This document shows, one piece after another, positions 16,350 through 22,230 of a DNA stretch of 22,230 bases. Source of the DNA: a virus. A model generated the notes under the pieces. That model did no database searches, had not been told where the DNA came from, and saw only the letters and a program-made list of their open reading frames with translations. Location: the IMG/VR virus record IMGVR_UViG_3300044641_002801, positions 1 to 22,230 of that record; one strand, 5' to 3'. Made by a program: the position numbers and the translations under genes. Each line of letters begins with the position of its first letter. Within the stretch, counting starts at the first letter, position 1.

Positions 16350-16374
16350 CTAATCCGCAGTAATGCGCTACTAT
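16346..16374 (+). promoter_or_regulatory. Sigma70-type promoter before the 16394 gene
   Basis: TTGACT (16346-16351), a 17-base spacer and TACTAT (16369-16374). As at 8469, the TGA stop of the upstream gene lies inside the -35 box. The start of transcription would be near 16381, at the AAGGAG (16382-16387) of the next gene, so the leader would be nearly absent. Confidence 0.62.
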
Positions 16375-16393
16375 ATTTTATAAGGAGCAATTT

Positions 16394-16987
16394 ATGGCAG
16401 GACGCACTATAATTTCCTACTATGACATAGATCGTAATCGGTGGTGTGAATCTGACGGTTCAGCCATCCTTGAACGGCATTTCCCGTATTTCAACCTGTA
16501 TGAAACCCCTGTACTAGTCATAAACCTTATCAATAGTGACGCAGACCCAGTAACTATATTGCCTAATTCCACATTCCAGTTTGTTGTAACAGATATGGAT
16601 TATGACCCCATTGCAGTACCTATGACTGGTTGTGTCAATAACGAAGCAGATTATGAGGACGTAGACCCAGATAACGGTATATTTAGCTTTAGACTAAACT
16701 TTGCAACAGAAGAAGCAGAGGACTTACTGGATGGATACCGCAGACTACCTGTAGTAAGCAGCCTAAACATCATAGCACCTACTACTAGTTATAATATTAA
16801 CCTAATCGGTGACTCCATCCTTAACAAGGTATATAAGGACACCGCTTCCGTGATACCCGTGGGGGTAGCGTCACAGTATAGGGTGAATCCCAATGACGGT
16901 GGAGCGGATATTTGGGACTACGGCCAGTCGGCATGGTTACGGCCAGTACTTAACAATGGCATCCTCTCATACTATCCTGCCCCATAA
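16394..16987 (+). CDS. Unassigned small structural protein
   Basis: I do not recognise this 197-residue protein. Its first half has alternating beta strands with acidic loops (LYETPVLVINLINSDADPV, then TFQFVVTDMDYDPIAVPM). This looks like the Ig-like or BppU-type N-terminal domains that attach fibres to baseplates, though no signature settles it. A highly acidic linker with EADYEDVDPDNG follows. The C-terminal third ends with WDYGQSAWLRPVLNNG. A strong AAGGAG site and a promoter of its own lie upstream, and the fibre gene begins nine bases past its stop. An adaptor linking the fibre to the tail is the likeliest role, inferred from the neighbourhood. Confidence 0.58.
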   Translation: MAGRTIISYYDIDRNRWCESDGSAILERHFPYFNLYETPVLVINLINSDADPVTILPNSTFQFVVTDMDYDPIAVPMTGCVNNEADYEDVDPDNGIFSFRLNFATEEAEDLLDGYRRLPVVSSLNIIAPTTSYNINLIGDSILNKVYKDTASVIPVGVASQYRVNPNDGGADIWDYGQSAWLRPVLNNGILSYYPAP

Positions 16988-16995
16988 GGAATTAT

Positions 16996-19413
16996 ATGAA
17001 ATACTTAATATCTACATTTATACTGCTAGTTAATGCTGCATTTGCAGTTCCAGCAATTCCGACGAACGCAGTTACCGCAGAAACTGTAACTGTACTGTAT
17101 AACACGAACAGAGTTGCCTCACTGGGGCCAAGTAACGCCGTTACTCTCATAAACAGTATGATTAGGACTAATGCTACAGTCACTGGTATTAGTAACGCCG
17201 TTGTGGTACTGCAAAGTAACACCAACAACTGGAACACGGCTTATGGTTGGGGTAATCACTTTGGGTTATACAGGTTAATTGACTGGGTTCCCGGTTGGAA
17301 TGACGTAACTAATAAGCCGTCTACATTCGCGCCTGCACCACATGATTACACGTCTATAACTAATCCACCTTGGGCTACTACTAACTACACCGACGCCGTG
17401 GCCGCTGGCAAGGTCGGCACGAACGATCCCGCCTATCTCGCCGCCTGCACCGGGTCAGTCTACTACGCCGGGTTGACGACGTTCACTTCCAACCGCGTCG
17501 TGTGGATCGGGACGAACGCATTTGCAGCAGCAGCACAAACGAACGTCACCCATAACTCACTACTCGGCATCGAAGGCGCGGGGACGCTGCACGTGTCGGT
17601 TGGTCAGACGAACCTGATTAAGACCGCATGGCAGAACCCGTCCAGCGCAACAAACTGGACGTGGACTAGCGATGGCACACAGATCACGCTGACAGGCTAC
17701 ACCGGCCCGGATGATGTAGTTATGCCAAAAGAGTTGGATGGTTTGCCGGTAACAAGATCAGAGGTTCAATGGCCGTTTCCGTCTACAATTACAATTACAA
17801 GTATTACTGGGTCGATTTTGTTTGAAGGTATAGTTGAGTGGAACTCATCCGCAATCCACGATATGCCTGCACTCAAATCGGTGTCCTTTACCTCGATCAC
17901 AAACATAGGCCAGAATGCATTTTCCTATTGTCCGGCACTAACCGCTGTCTACTTCGGGCAGAACGCTATGCCTGAAGCAGAAGGAGTATATTTCGACACC
18001 CCCAACGTCACGAACTACGTCACCAGCAGCACCGCAACCGGATGGGGCGCTACGTGGTGCGGTCGGCCCGTGGTGCGGCTGCCCTTGTACACCGACGAGT
18101 TGCGGGTAAGAGGGACGAACGTCACCGACATGATCACGGCCGCGACGAACCCGATCCCCAGTTGGATCACGGCCGCGACGAACCCGATCCCCAGTTGGAT
18201 CACGTCCGCGACGAACGCCACGTGGATAGCCACCACGAATGCCATTCAGATCGCGTCCAATGGTTGCTACGTCTTAATGACCAACGCACTCACCGGGGCG
18301 ACGAACTCGCTGTGGATAGCGTTCACGAATTACAAAGGCTTCGTCAGTACAACCGACCCAGCCTATCTCGCGGCCTGCACCGGGTCCGTCTACTTTGCCG
18401 GACTGACGACCTATGTTTCCAACCGCGTGACGTACATCGGGACGAACGCGTTTACGGGCGGCAGCAGTGGGACGCAGACGAACGTCGCCCATAACTCACT
18501 GCTGGCCATCGAAGGCGCGGGGACGCTGCACGTTTCGGCGGCAGAGACGAACCGGATCGAAAAATCTTTGCAGTTCGGAACTTCGGAGGGAAAAGTACTG
18601 CTGTCTATTGGGGTTGCTGGGTACGACCAAGGTATAGGTTCAGTAAACGATTTGGTGGACCCAAGCCAAAACCCTGCGGCTGGGTATCTTTTCAGGTATG
18701 TCGACGGATTGTCCACAAAATATACACTGTATGATTCTGGAAACTTCGCTTCAGGGACGCACTATCTATCTCCAACGGGAAACGTCGCATCAGTGAAAAT
18801 CAACGGCACCAACCTGACGACGCTGCTCGACGGCAAGGTTGCGACAAACGACACGCGCGTCGTCAACGCCCTGACCAACTTCAACGACGCAATCCACGGA
18901 ACACGCGGCGGTCTTAACCTTCACGCGCTCGCAGATGCAAACGGCGCGGGGTTCTACAGCGCGGATCACTACAAGGCCGTCGAGAGCATGAAAGGCCGGA
19001 CGAACGCCTTTGAGATGGCCGTGGCGCACACGAATCGCAGTGACAACCCGCACGCCGTAACCCCGGCGCAGATCGGCGCGGTATCAAACACCCCGGCAGG
19101 CATCGCGGCGGCGGGTGGCATCGTTACGAACAGCATCCCCGGCCCCGGCTGCACAGACCTTGGCGCGACTCCAACAGTGACGATCACCGGCTTGACCGTA
19201 TCGCAACGCGCCGCGCCGACTGGCGTTTACACGGTGAGCGTCGCACAGGCGGCTAGTCGGTACACCTACGCGCTGGAGGTCGTATCAACGAACCCTTGCA
19301 CGCTCGCAGCCGGGCTTAATCTGCAAGGCTCATGGACGATCACCGGGACAAACATCCTCGCCATAGTGCCATGCACCGGCACGCTCTGGCGCGTGTACGG
19401 GAGGGGGCTGTAA
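16996..19413 (+). CDS. Mosaic tail fibre with signal peptide and BspA-like leucine-rich segment
   Basis: The 805-residue protein begins with a signal-peptide-like MKYLISTFILLVNAAFA followed by VPAIP. Next comes a coiled Asn and Thr-rich region, then the common phage fibre motif WNTAYGWGNHFGLY at about residues 75-88. A 65-residue module opening DPAYLAACTGSV and ending HNSLLGIEGAGTLHV (about 144-208) is repeated at about 454-521. Between the copies, residues about 216-360 resemble BspA-type leucine-rich repeats: ITLTGYTGPDDVVMP, ELDGLPVTR, AFSYCPALTAVYFG and TGWGATWCGRPVV. Next is an 11-residue repeat. The rest is fibre-like, with NPHAVTPAQIGAV near residue 687. The likely role is host receptor binding. 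G+C is well above the head genes. The signal peptide and mosaic build suggest acquired parts. Confidence 0.82.
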   Translation: MKYLISTFILLVNAAFAVPAIPTNAVTAETVTVLYNTNRVASLGPSNAVTLINSMIRTNATVTGISNAVVVLQSNTNNWNTAYGWGNHFGLYRLIDWVPGWNDVTNKPSTFAPAPHDYTSITNPPWATTNYTDAVAAGKVGTNDPAYLAACTGSVYYAGLTTFTSNRVVWIGTNAFAAAAQTNVTHNSLLGIEGAGTLHVSVGQTNLIKTAWQNPSSATNWTWTSDGTQITLTGYTGPDDVVMPKELDGLPVTRSEVQWPFPSTITITSITGSILFEGIVEWNSSAIHDMPALKSVSFTSITNIGQNAFSYCPALTAVYFGQNAMPEAEGVYFDTPNVTNYVTSSTATGWGATWCGRPVVRLPLYTDELRVRGTNVTDMITAATNPIPSWITAATNPIPSWITSATNATWIATTNAIQIASNGCYVLMTNALTGATNSLWIAFTNYKGFVSTTDPAYLAACTGSVYFAGLTTYVSNRVTYIGTNAFTGGSSGTQTNVAHNSLLAIEGAGTLHVSAAETNRIEKSLQFGTSEGKVLLSIGVAGYDQGIGSVNDLVDPSQNPAAGYLFRYVDGLSTKYTLYDSGNFASGTHYLSPTGNVASVKINGTNLTTLLDGKVATNDTRVVNALTNFNDAIHGTRGGLNLHALADANGAGFYSADHYKAVESMKGRTNAFEMAVAHTNRSDNPHAVTPAQIGAVSNTPAGIAAAGGIVTNSIPGPGCTDLGATPTVTITGLTVSQRAAPTGVYTVSVAQAASRYTYALEVVSTNPCTLAAGLNLQGSWTITGTNILAIVPCTGTLWRVYGRGL
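17425..17619 (+). repeat. Fibre module, copy A
   Basis: This 195-base stretch codes for 65 residues starting DPAYLAACTGSVYYAG and ending QTNLI. A second copy at 18355-18558 is about three codons longer and clearly related along its length. The HNSLLGIEGAGTLHV part is a variant of a fibre stalk motif common in phages. Confidence 0.88.
18132..18197 (+). repeat. Tandem 33-base repeat in the fibre
   Basis: Two identical 33-base units (18132-18164 and 18165-18197) are followed by a diverging third beginning at 18198. Each encodes the 11 residues ITAATNPIPSW. Perfect identity suggests recent duplication or slippage. The repeat may change fibre length. Confidence 0.9.
18355..18558 (+). repeat. Fibre module, copy B
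   Basis: A 204-base relative of the 17425-17619 module, with DPAYLAACTGSVYFAG, IGTNAF and HNSLLAIEGAGTLHV conserved. The main difference is a three-residue insertion in the Gly and Ser-rich middle. Confidence 0.88.
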
Positions 19414-20348
19414 TGCGTAGGGCCGTTTTAACAACCGCGCTATGGGCCGTTTGCGGGGCAGCGTTGGCGTTCGACGCATCGCCGTTGTTGCAGTGGATCA
19501 CGGCGGTTACAGGCGTCTCCGCAACGGGCGGCAACATATCCTATTACTCCACAAACGGCATCAACTTCCGCGTCCACATATTCACGAACAGCGGCACGTT
19601 CACGGTCACGGCGGGCGGCAGCGTTGACGCTCTGATTGTTGCTGGCGGTGGCGGGGGTGGTACTTATGCTGGCGGTGGGGGTGGAGCGGGTGGCTATGTT
19701 CAGAGTAATAGCGTCGCCATTACAACAGGAGTTTATGCGGTATCAGTTGGTCAAGGTGGTCAAGGTGGTGCTGCGGGCGCCACTGGAAATACGTGCGGAG
19801 GGTATTCTGGTAGCAACTCAACTTTTGCCAGTCTCTCTGCTACTGGTGGTGGCGGCGGTGGTAGTTTTAGGCAGTCTGATAACCAGACACAACCTGCGCA
19901 GGCTGGAGGTTCTGGTGGCGGTGGTCCTGGGTATGTATTTGGTACTTCAACTGGCGCTTCTGGTATCAATGGGCAAGGGTACAAAGGCGGAGACGGAAAA
20001 ACCGATGGAACATATCCCGGTGGTGGCGGTGGTGGCGCATTTTCTGTCGGCTTAGATGGTGTTATCGCCGTAGGTGGAGGAAATGGTGGTGGTGGCAAAA
20101 CTAACAGTTTATGCGGTATCACGTCGGTTTATTCTGGCGGCGGGGGAGGCGGCACAGGAGCGGCAGGAACGGCAGGCTTAGGTGGGTCGGGTGGTGGTGG
20201 CAATGGTTCGGCATCTTTGTCGAAAGCATCCGACGGGATCGGAAATACAGGCGGCGGTGGTGGCGGTGGTGGCGGGTATGCAGGCACCCCTGGAGACGGT
20301 GGCGGTAATGGCGGCTCTGGCATCGTGATTATAAGGTATGTTCAATAA
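19413..20348 (+). CDS. Glycine-rich tail tip adhesin with signal peptide
   Basis: Starting at the ATG at 19413 gives 311 residues. That ATG overlaps the fibre stop as TAATG and has a purine-rich GGGAGGGGG site upstream. An upstream ATG in the same frame at 19332 would lie inside the fibre gene and is less likely. The protein opens with MRRAVLTTALWAVCGAALA, a clear Sec-type signal peptide. A short beta region (ISYYSTNGINFRVHIFTNSG) follows. Residues about 75-300 contain many Gly runs of four or more, such as GGGGGGTYAGGGGGAGGY. The end, NGGSGIVIIRYVQ, is the characteristic closing strand of Gly-rich phage fibre domains. Gly runs of this kind form a polyglycine type II sandwich in the gp38 adhesin of phage S16. 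Receptor binding at the fibre tip is the likely role. Confidence 0.8.
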   Translation: MRRAVLTTALWAVCGAALAFDASPLLQWITAVTGVSATGGNISYYSTNGINFRVHIFTNSGTFTVTAGGSVDALIVAGGGGGGTYAGGGGGAGGYVQSNSVAITTGVYAVSVGQGGQGGAAGATGNTCGGYSGSNSTFASLSATGGGGGGSFRQSDNQTQPAQAGGSGGGGPGYVFGTSTGASGINGQGYKGGDGKTDGTYPGGGGGGAFSVGLDGVIAVGGGNGGGGKTNSLCGITSVYSGGGGGGTGAAGTAGLGGSGGGGNGSASLSKASDGIGNTGGGGGGGGGYAGTPGDGGGNGGSGIVIIRYVQ

Positions 20349-20362
20349 ACAAAAGGGGCCAT

Positions 20363-20557
20363 ATGAGCGACACGACAAGGCAGCAGGCGAGTTTTGGTAT
20401 ACATTCCGTGCGTGAATGTGCGAACCCAAGTATGCCCATTTACACGGTCGTCCCGCGCATTTCGTATGATGCGCCAAAGCCGTTTGATCGTTTAGCCTGT
20501 TGGAGAGCGATTGCAATTTTCCAGAGCCAACAGGCAGCGGCGGCAGCGGCATCGTGA
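20363..20557 (+). pseudogene. Short ORF with an out-of-frame Gly-rich fibre ending
   Basis: A 64-codon ORF starts MSDTTRQQASFGIHSV, with AAAGGGG (20352-20358) a few bases before the ATG. It ends in QQAAAAAAS only because the GGCAGCGGC stretch is read out of frame. In the frame of the TAG at 20578-20580, the same DNA reads ESDCNFPEPTGSGGSGIVII and then RYRTN, nearly the same ending as the adhesin just upstream. A single frameshift between about 20488 and 20530 would join the two. The likely explanation is a damaged or partial second fibre-tip gene, although a real short gene cannot be excluded. Confidence 0.45.
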
Positions 20558-20610
20558 TAATCAGGTATCGCACAAACTAGGAACCACCGAACACCGTAAA
20601 GGAATTTGAT

Positions 20611-20955
20611 ATGTCACCTCGCAAAATGGCACCAAAAGATTTACGCCTGCTTACCATGACAACCATGATATGCAGTATAATGTTTGCAGTATCATTGGCC
20701 TGTGCAGGTATAACTGATGAGGCATTATCTGCGTCACAGCAGGTTGAAAAGATGTCTATTGTAGGTGTACTGGCATTTGGCCTTATGGCATCTATGGGAC
20801 TAAACATATATTTAGTAAAGATTCATGATGGTAAGTACACCGAGTTAATCCAAACCGCAGTATTAGCTATGCAGACATGCCATGAAAGCAGGGATAAGTG
20901 GGAGCGGGAACGAGAACAGGAACGGTTATTGCAACAGGCAAGCAAGAAAGGTTAG
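20611..20955 (+). CDS. Holin-like two-helix membrane protein
   Basis: The 114-residue protein has two hydrophobic segments, residues about 13-33 (LLTMTTMICSIMFAVSLACAG) broken by a short acidic loop, and about 49-69. The C-terminus is charged and helical, with many Glu, Arg and Gln residues. That is the usual shape of a holin, which forms inner-membrane holes at the end of infection. It comes before a lipoprotein gene and a DUF1353 gene. No endolysin is in the window, so the lysis role is inferred from shape and place. AAAGGA precedes the ATG with a short gap. The G+C has by here returned to the level of the structural genes. Confidence 0.66.
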   Translation: MSPRKMAPKDLRLLTMTTMICSIMFAVSLACAGITDEALSASQQVEKMSIVGVLAFGLMASMGLNIYLVKIHDGKYTELIQTAVLAMQTCHESRDKWEREREQERLLQQASKKG

Positions 20956-20959
20956 CAAC

Positions 20960-21193
20960 ATGAAGCGAGTACTGATTATGTTATGCTTAGTTACTTCCGG
21001 TTGTGTAGGTACGTATGTGCATGTACCAAAGAAAGTAACTGTGCTGCGGTGTGCCGTGATTTATAAGTCTGAGTTTAGGGTTACTGAAAAGGGGGTTGAG
21101 TCATATAATGGTAAACCTGATGTGGATGCGATCAAGGCTGTAACTAATGTAAGTTGGTGGACTAGACTAGCAGCATTGTTCACAGGGGGCTGA
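20960..21193 (+). CDS. Small lipoprotein, possible outer spanin
   Basis: The frame is open from an earlier ATG at 20882 within the upstream gene, but 20960 gives the real-looking start. AAAGG is about eight bases ahead, and the protein opens with MKRVLIMLCLVTSGC, a lipoprotein signal ending in a TSGC lipobox with Cys15. The 77-residue product has a beta-like middle (VTVLRCAVIYKSEFRVTEKG) and ends with WWTRLAALFTGG. A lipoprotein next to a holin in a Gram-negative phage suggests an outer-membrane spanin subunit, but I see no matching inner spanin or Pro-rich region. Another exported protein is equally possible. Confidence 0.62.
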   Translation: MKRVLIMLCLVTSGCVGTYVHVPKKVTVLRCAVIYKSEFRVTEKGVESYNGKPDVDAIKAVTNVSWWTRLAALFTGG

Positions 21194-21195
21194 GT

Positions 21196-21732
21196 ATGGT
21201 TTATGGTAAAGACTTTTTCGTACTAGACCCAATCACAGGCGAGAAACTGCCCCTTGTCCTATCTGCTAAGGGCAAGCGACCTGTTATCTTACAGCCTGAA
21301 ACACATGCTTTTGCCTATCCTGATAACGGTAGTAGGGGATTCTGGCTTAAGCGCGATTTTACCATTGTATGCTGCTTCCGTGGCAAGTGGTATAAGATGA
21401 CTGTCAAGAAAGGCTTTGACTTTGACGGCGCATCTATTCCACAATGGGCATGGTCTGTTGTAGGTGACCCCCTAGCACTTACCATCTTAATAGCAGCCTT
21501 ATTCCATGACATCCTGTTTTGTGTAAATGATCCGGAATGGCCGTTATCAGTCACCAACAAGTTATTCCTTGAAATACAACAGGCTATTGGGTCATGTTGG
21601 GTAAAGCGCAATACAACTACTAAAGCGGTACAGGCTGCAGGTTGGGCAATGTGGAAGAAGGATGAGGCATACAAGGCAAAGTATCGCCCGTTCTTGGATA
21701 TAGTAGTAATAGATGCACCAGTTGTCGTATAA
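21196..21732 (+). CDS. DUF1353 family protein
   Basis: The 178-residue protein carries the DUF1353 signature: KKGFDFDGASIPQWAW (residues about 70-85), a following VVGDP, and a later AALFHDILF with the conserved His-Asp. This family is common in phage and prophage late regions, often near lysis or tail genes, and has no firmly established function. The DGASIP and HD residues could form an active site, but that is inference. The ATG at 21196 follows the lipoprotein stop by three bases with GGGGG upstream. It ends the co-directional block before the next promoter. Confidence 0.78.
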   Translation: MVYGKDFFVLDPITGEKLPLVLSAKGKRPVILQPETHAFAYPDNGSRGFWLKRDFTIVCCFRGKWYKMTVKKGFDFDGASIPQWAWSVVGDPLALTILIAALFHDILFCVNDPEWPLSVTNKLFLEIQQAIGSCWVKRNTTTKAVQAAGWAMWKKDEAYKAKYRPFLDIVVIDAPVVV

Positions 21733-21740
21733 ATTCTGTC

Positions 21741-21769
21741 TTTACAGAGGCAGATAAATAGTGTACAGT
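21741..21769 (+). promoter_or_regulatory. Sigma70-type promoter before the exported 21833 gene
   Basis: TTTACA (21741-21746), a 17-base spacer and TACAGT (21764-21769). Like the portal promoter, its spacer contains ATAAATAG. The -10 box is weaker. Transcription from near 21776 would leave a leader of about 57 bases with a hairpin at its very start. Confidence 0.5.
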
Positions 21770-21778
21770 ATTGTATAT

Positions 21779-21795
21779 CAACTAGAAGATAGTTG
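21779..21795 (+). promoter_or_regulatory. 5' leader stem-loop
   Basis: CAACTA and TAGTTG form a perfect six-pair stem around a GAAGA loop. The stem would begin within a few bases of the predicted transcript start, a position where hairpins can protect an mRNA from decay. It is short and A+T-rich, so moderate in stability. Confidence 0.4.
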
Positions 21796-21832
21796 TTTGT
21801 TATTGGGTAAACTCACGAAAGGGCATAAATCT

Positions 21833-22230
21833 ATGAAGAAACTTTTACTTGTTGCTGGTATGGTTCTTGTTGGTATGGGTGCACAGGCGGCAAACCTTGT
21901 TACAGGGCCAGATGTTTTTAAGACGGTACAATGTGCTGGTGTCAGCACAATTACTGTTGACCGTGCGCAGGAAGTATGGATTCCTGTTGGTGTTGCTATT
22001 GATGTTGGTAACGGCACAGAAACCAGCACCAATACACTTTCATTCCTTCCTACAGACGGGACTACACCCTTCCGTCTACAGAGCATTGTAATGGTTGGTG
22101 GGGCAGAAACTAACACATCCCTTAGCGATTATCCTGCCCTAGTATACGGTGACAAGCTGATTCTTGCTCCTGACCGCACTACCACTACCAATAAGTTTAG
22201 CGTCACACTGATCAAGCAAGTAATCCCACG
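21833..22230 (+). CDS. Exported beta-rich protein (3' partial)
   Basis: An open frame with 132 complete codons starts at ATG 21833 and runs off the right edge. It begins MKKLLLVAGMVLVGMGAQA, a textbook Sec signal peptide with likely cleavage after QA. The mature part is beta-like, rich in Val, Thr and Gly, with TVQCAGVSTITVDRAQEVW near its start and a single Cys in view. GAAAGGG at 21817-21823 lies about nine bases before the ATG. The gene has its own promoter and a leader hairpin, so it may be strongly expressed. I do not recognise the family. An exported phage protein could act at the host surface, for example in excluding other phages, or be another virion appendage. Both are guesses. Confidence 0.68.
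   Translation, partial: MKKLLLVAGMVLVGMGAQAANLVTGPDVFKTVQCAGVSTITVDRAQEVWIPVGVAIDVGNGTETSTNTLSFLPTDGTTPFRLQSIVMVGGAETNTSLSDYPALVYGDKLILAPDRTTTTNKFSVTLIKQVIP

Noticed and set aside
18042-18494. Forward ORF of 150 codons inside the fibre
   Set aside because: It is rich in Arg, Asp and His from reading G+C-rich repeats out of frame. The fibre frame continues through it with recognisable motifs.
19636-20323. Other ORFs in both strands across the Gly-rich adhesin
   Set aside because: They arise from Gly codon runs read in other frames (poly-Pro, poly-Val or Arg and Trp), with no independent start signals.
1-22230. tRNA genes, CRISPR arrays, insertion sequences, integrase and attachment sites
   Set aside because: I looked for cloverleaf-like repeats, regular spacers, transposase motifs and integrase-like proteins and saw none. 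A lysogenic lifestyle cannot be judged from this window.

Overview
This window is the late (structural) region of a tailed bacteriophage or prophage with a long non-contractile (siphovirus-type) tail. Apart from one truncated reverse-strand gene at the left edge, every gene I can support reads rightward, with short gaps, ATGA or TAATG overlaps and good AGGAG-type ribosome binding sites. No tRNA, CRISPR array, insertion sequence or attachment site is visible. The host is unknown. A lipoprotein, Sec-type signal peptides and a BspA-like leucine-rich segment in a fibre suggest a Gram-negative, gut-type host. The fibre style reminds me of PVC-group bacteria (Lentisphaerota or Kiritimatiellota), but that is a weak inference.

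Layout. 1-1456: the end of a large terminase gene interrupted inside its Walker A motif by an intein, with a divergent reverse-strand helix-turn-helix ORF (probably a homing endonuclease) in the middle of the intein. 1510-5920: portal, DUF2213 protease with an in-frame nested scaffold, decoration-like protein, major capsid protein. 5944-8472: a strong hairpin, a degenerate glycosyltransferase-like gene, then the neck genes (DUF4054 connector, head closure, HK97 gp10-like, tail terminator). 8526-12430: tail tube, two tail assembly chaperone frames joined by a probable +1 frameshift, and a 916-residue tape measure. 12442-16987: four proteins I cannot assign, in the place of tail tip and baseplate genes. 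16996-20580: a mosaic tail fibre and a glycine-rich adhesin, both starting with signal peptides and visibly richer in G+C than the rest, then a broken-looking short ORF. 20611-21732: holin-like protein, small lipoprotein, DUF1353 protein. 21833 to the right edge: an exported protein with its own promoter.

Expression. Five sigma70-like promoters, all with 17-base spacers, lie just after the end of a gene and before the portal, protease/scaffold, tail tube, the 16394 gene and the 21833 exported protein. In two of them the stop codon of the upstream gene lies inside the -35 box. Late transcription may therefore rely on several host-type promoters rather than one phage-specific late promoter. The most unusual points are the intein with an antisense ORF in the terminase P-loop, the signal peptides on fibre-module genes, and the mosaic fibre with a host-like leucine-rich segment.
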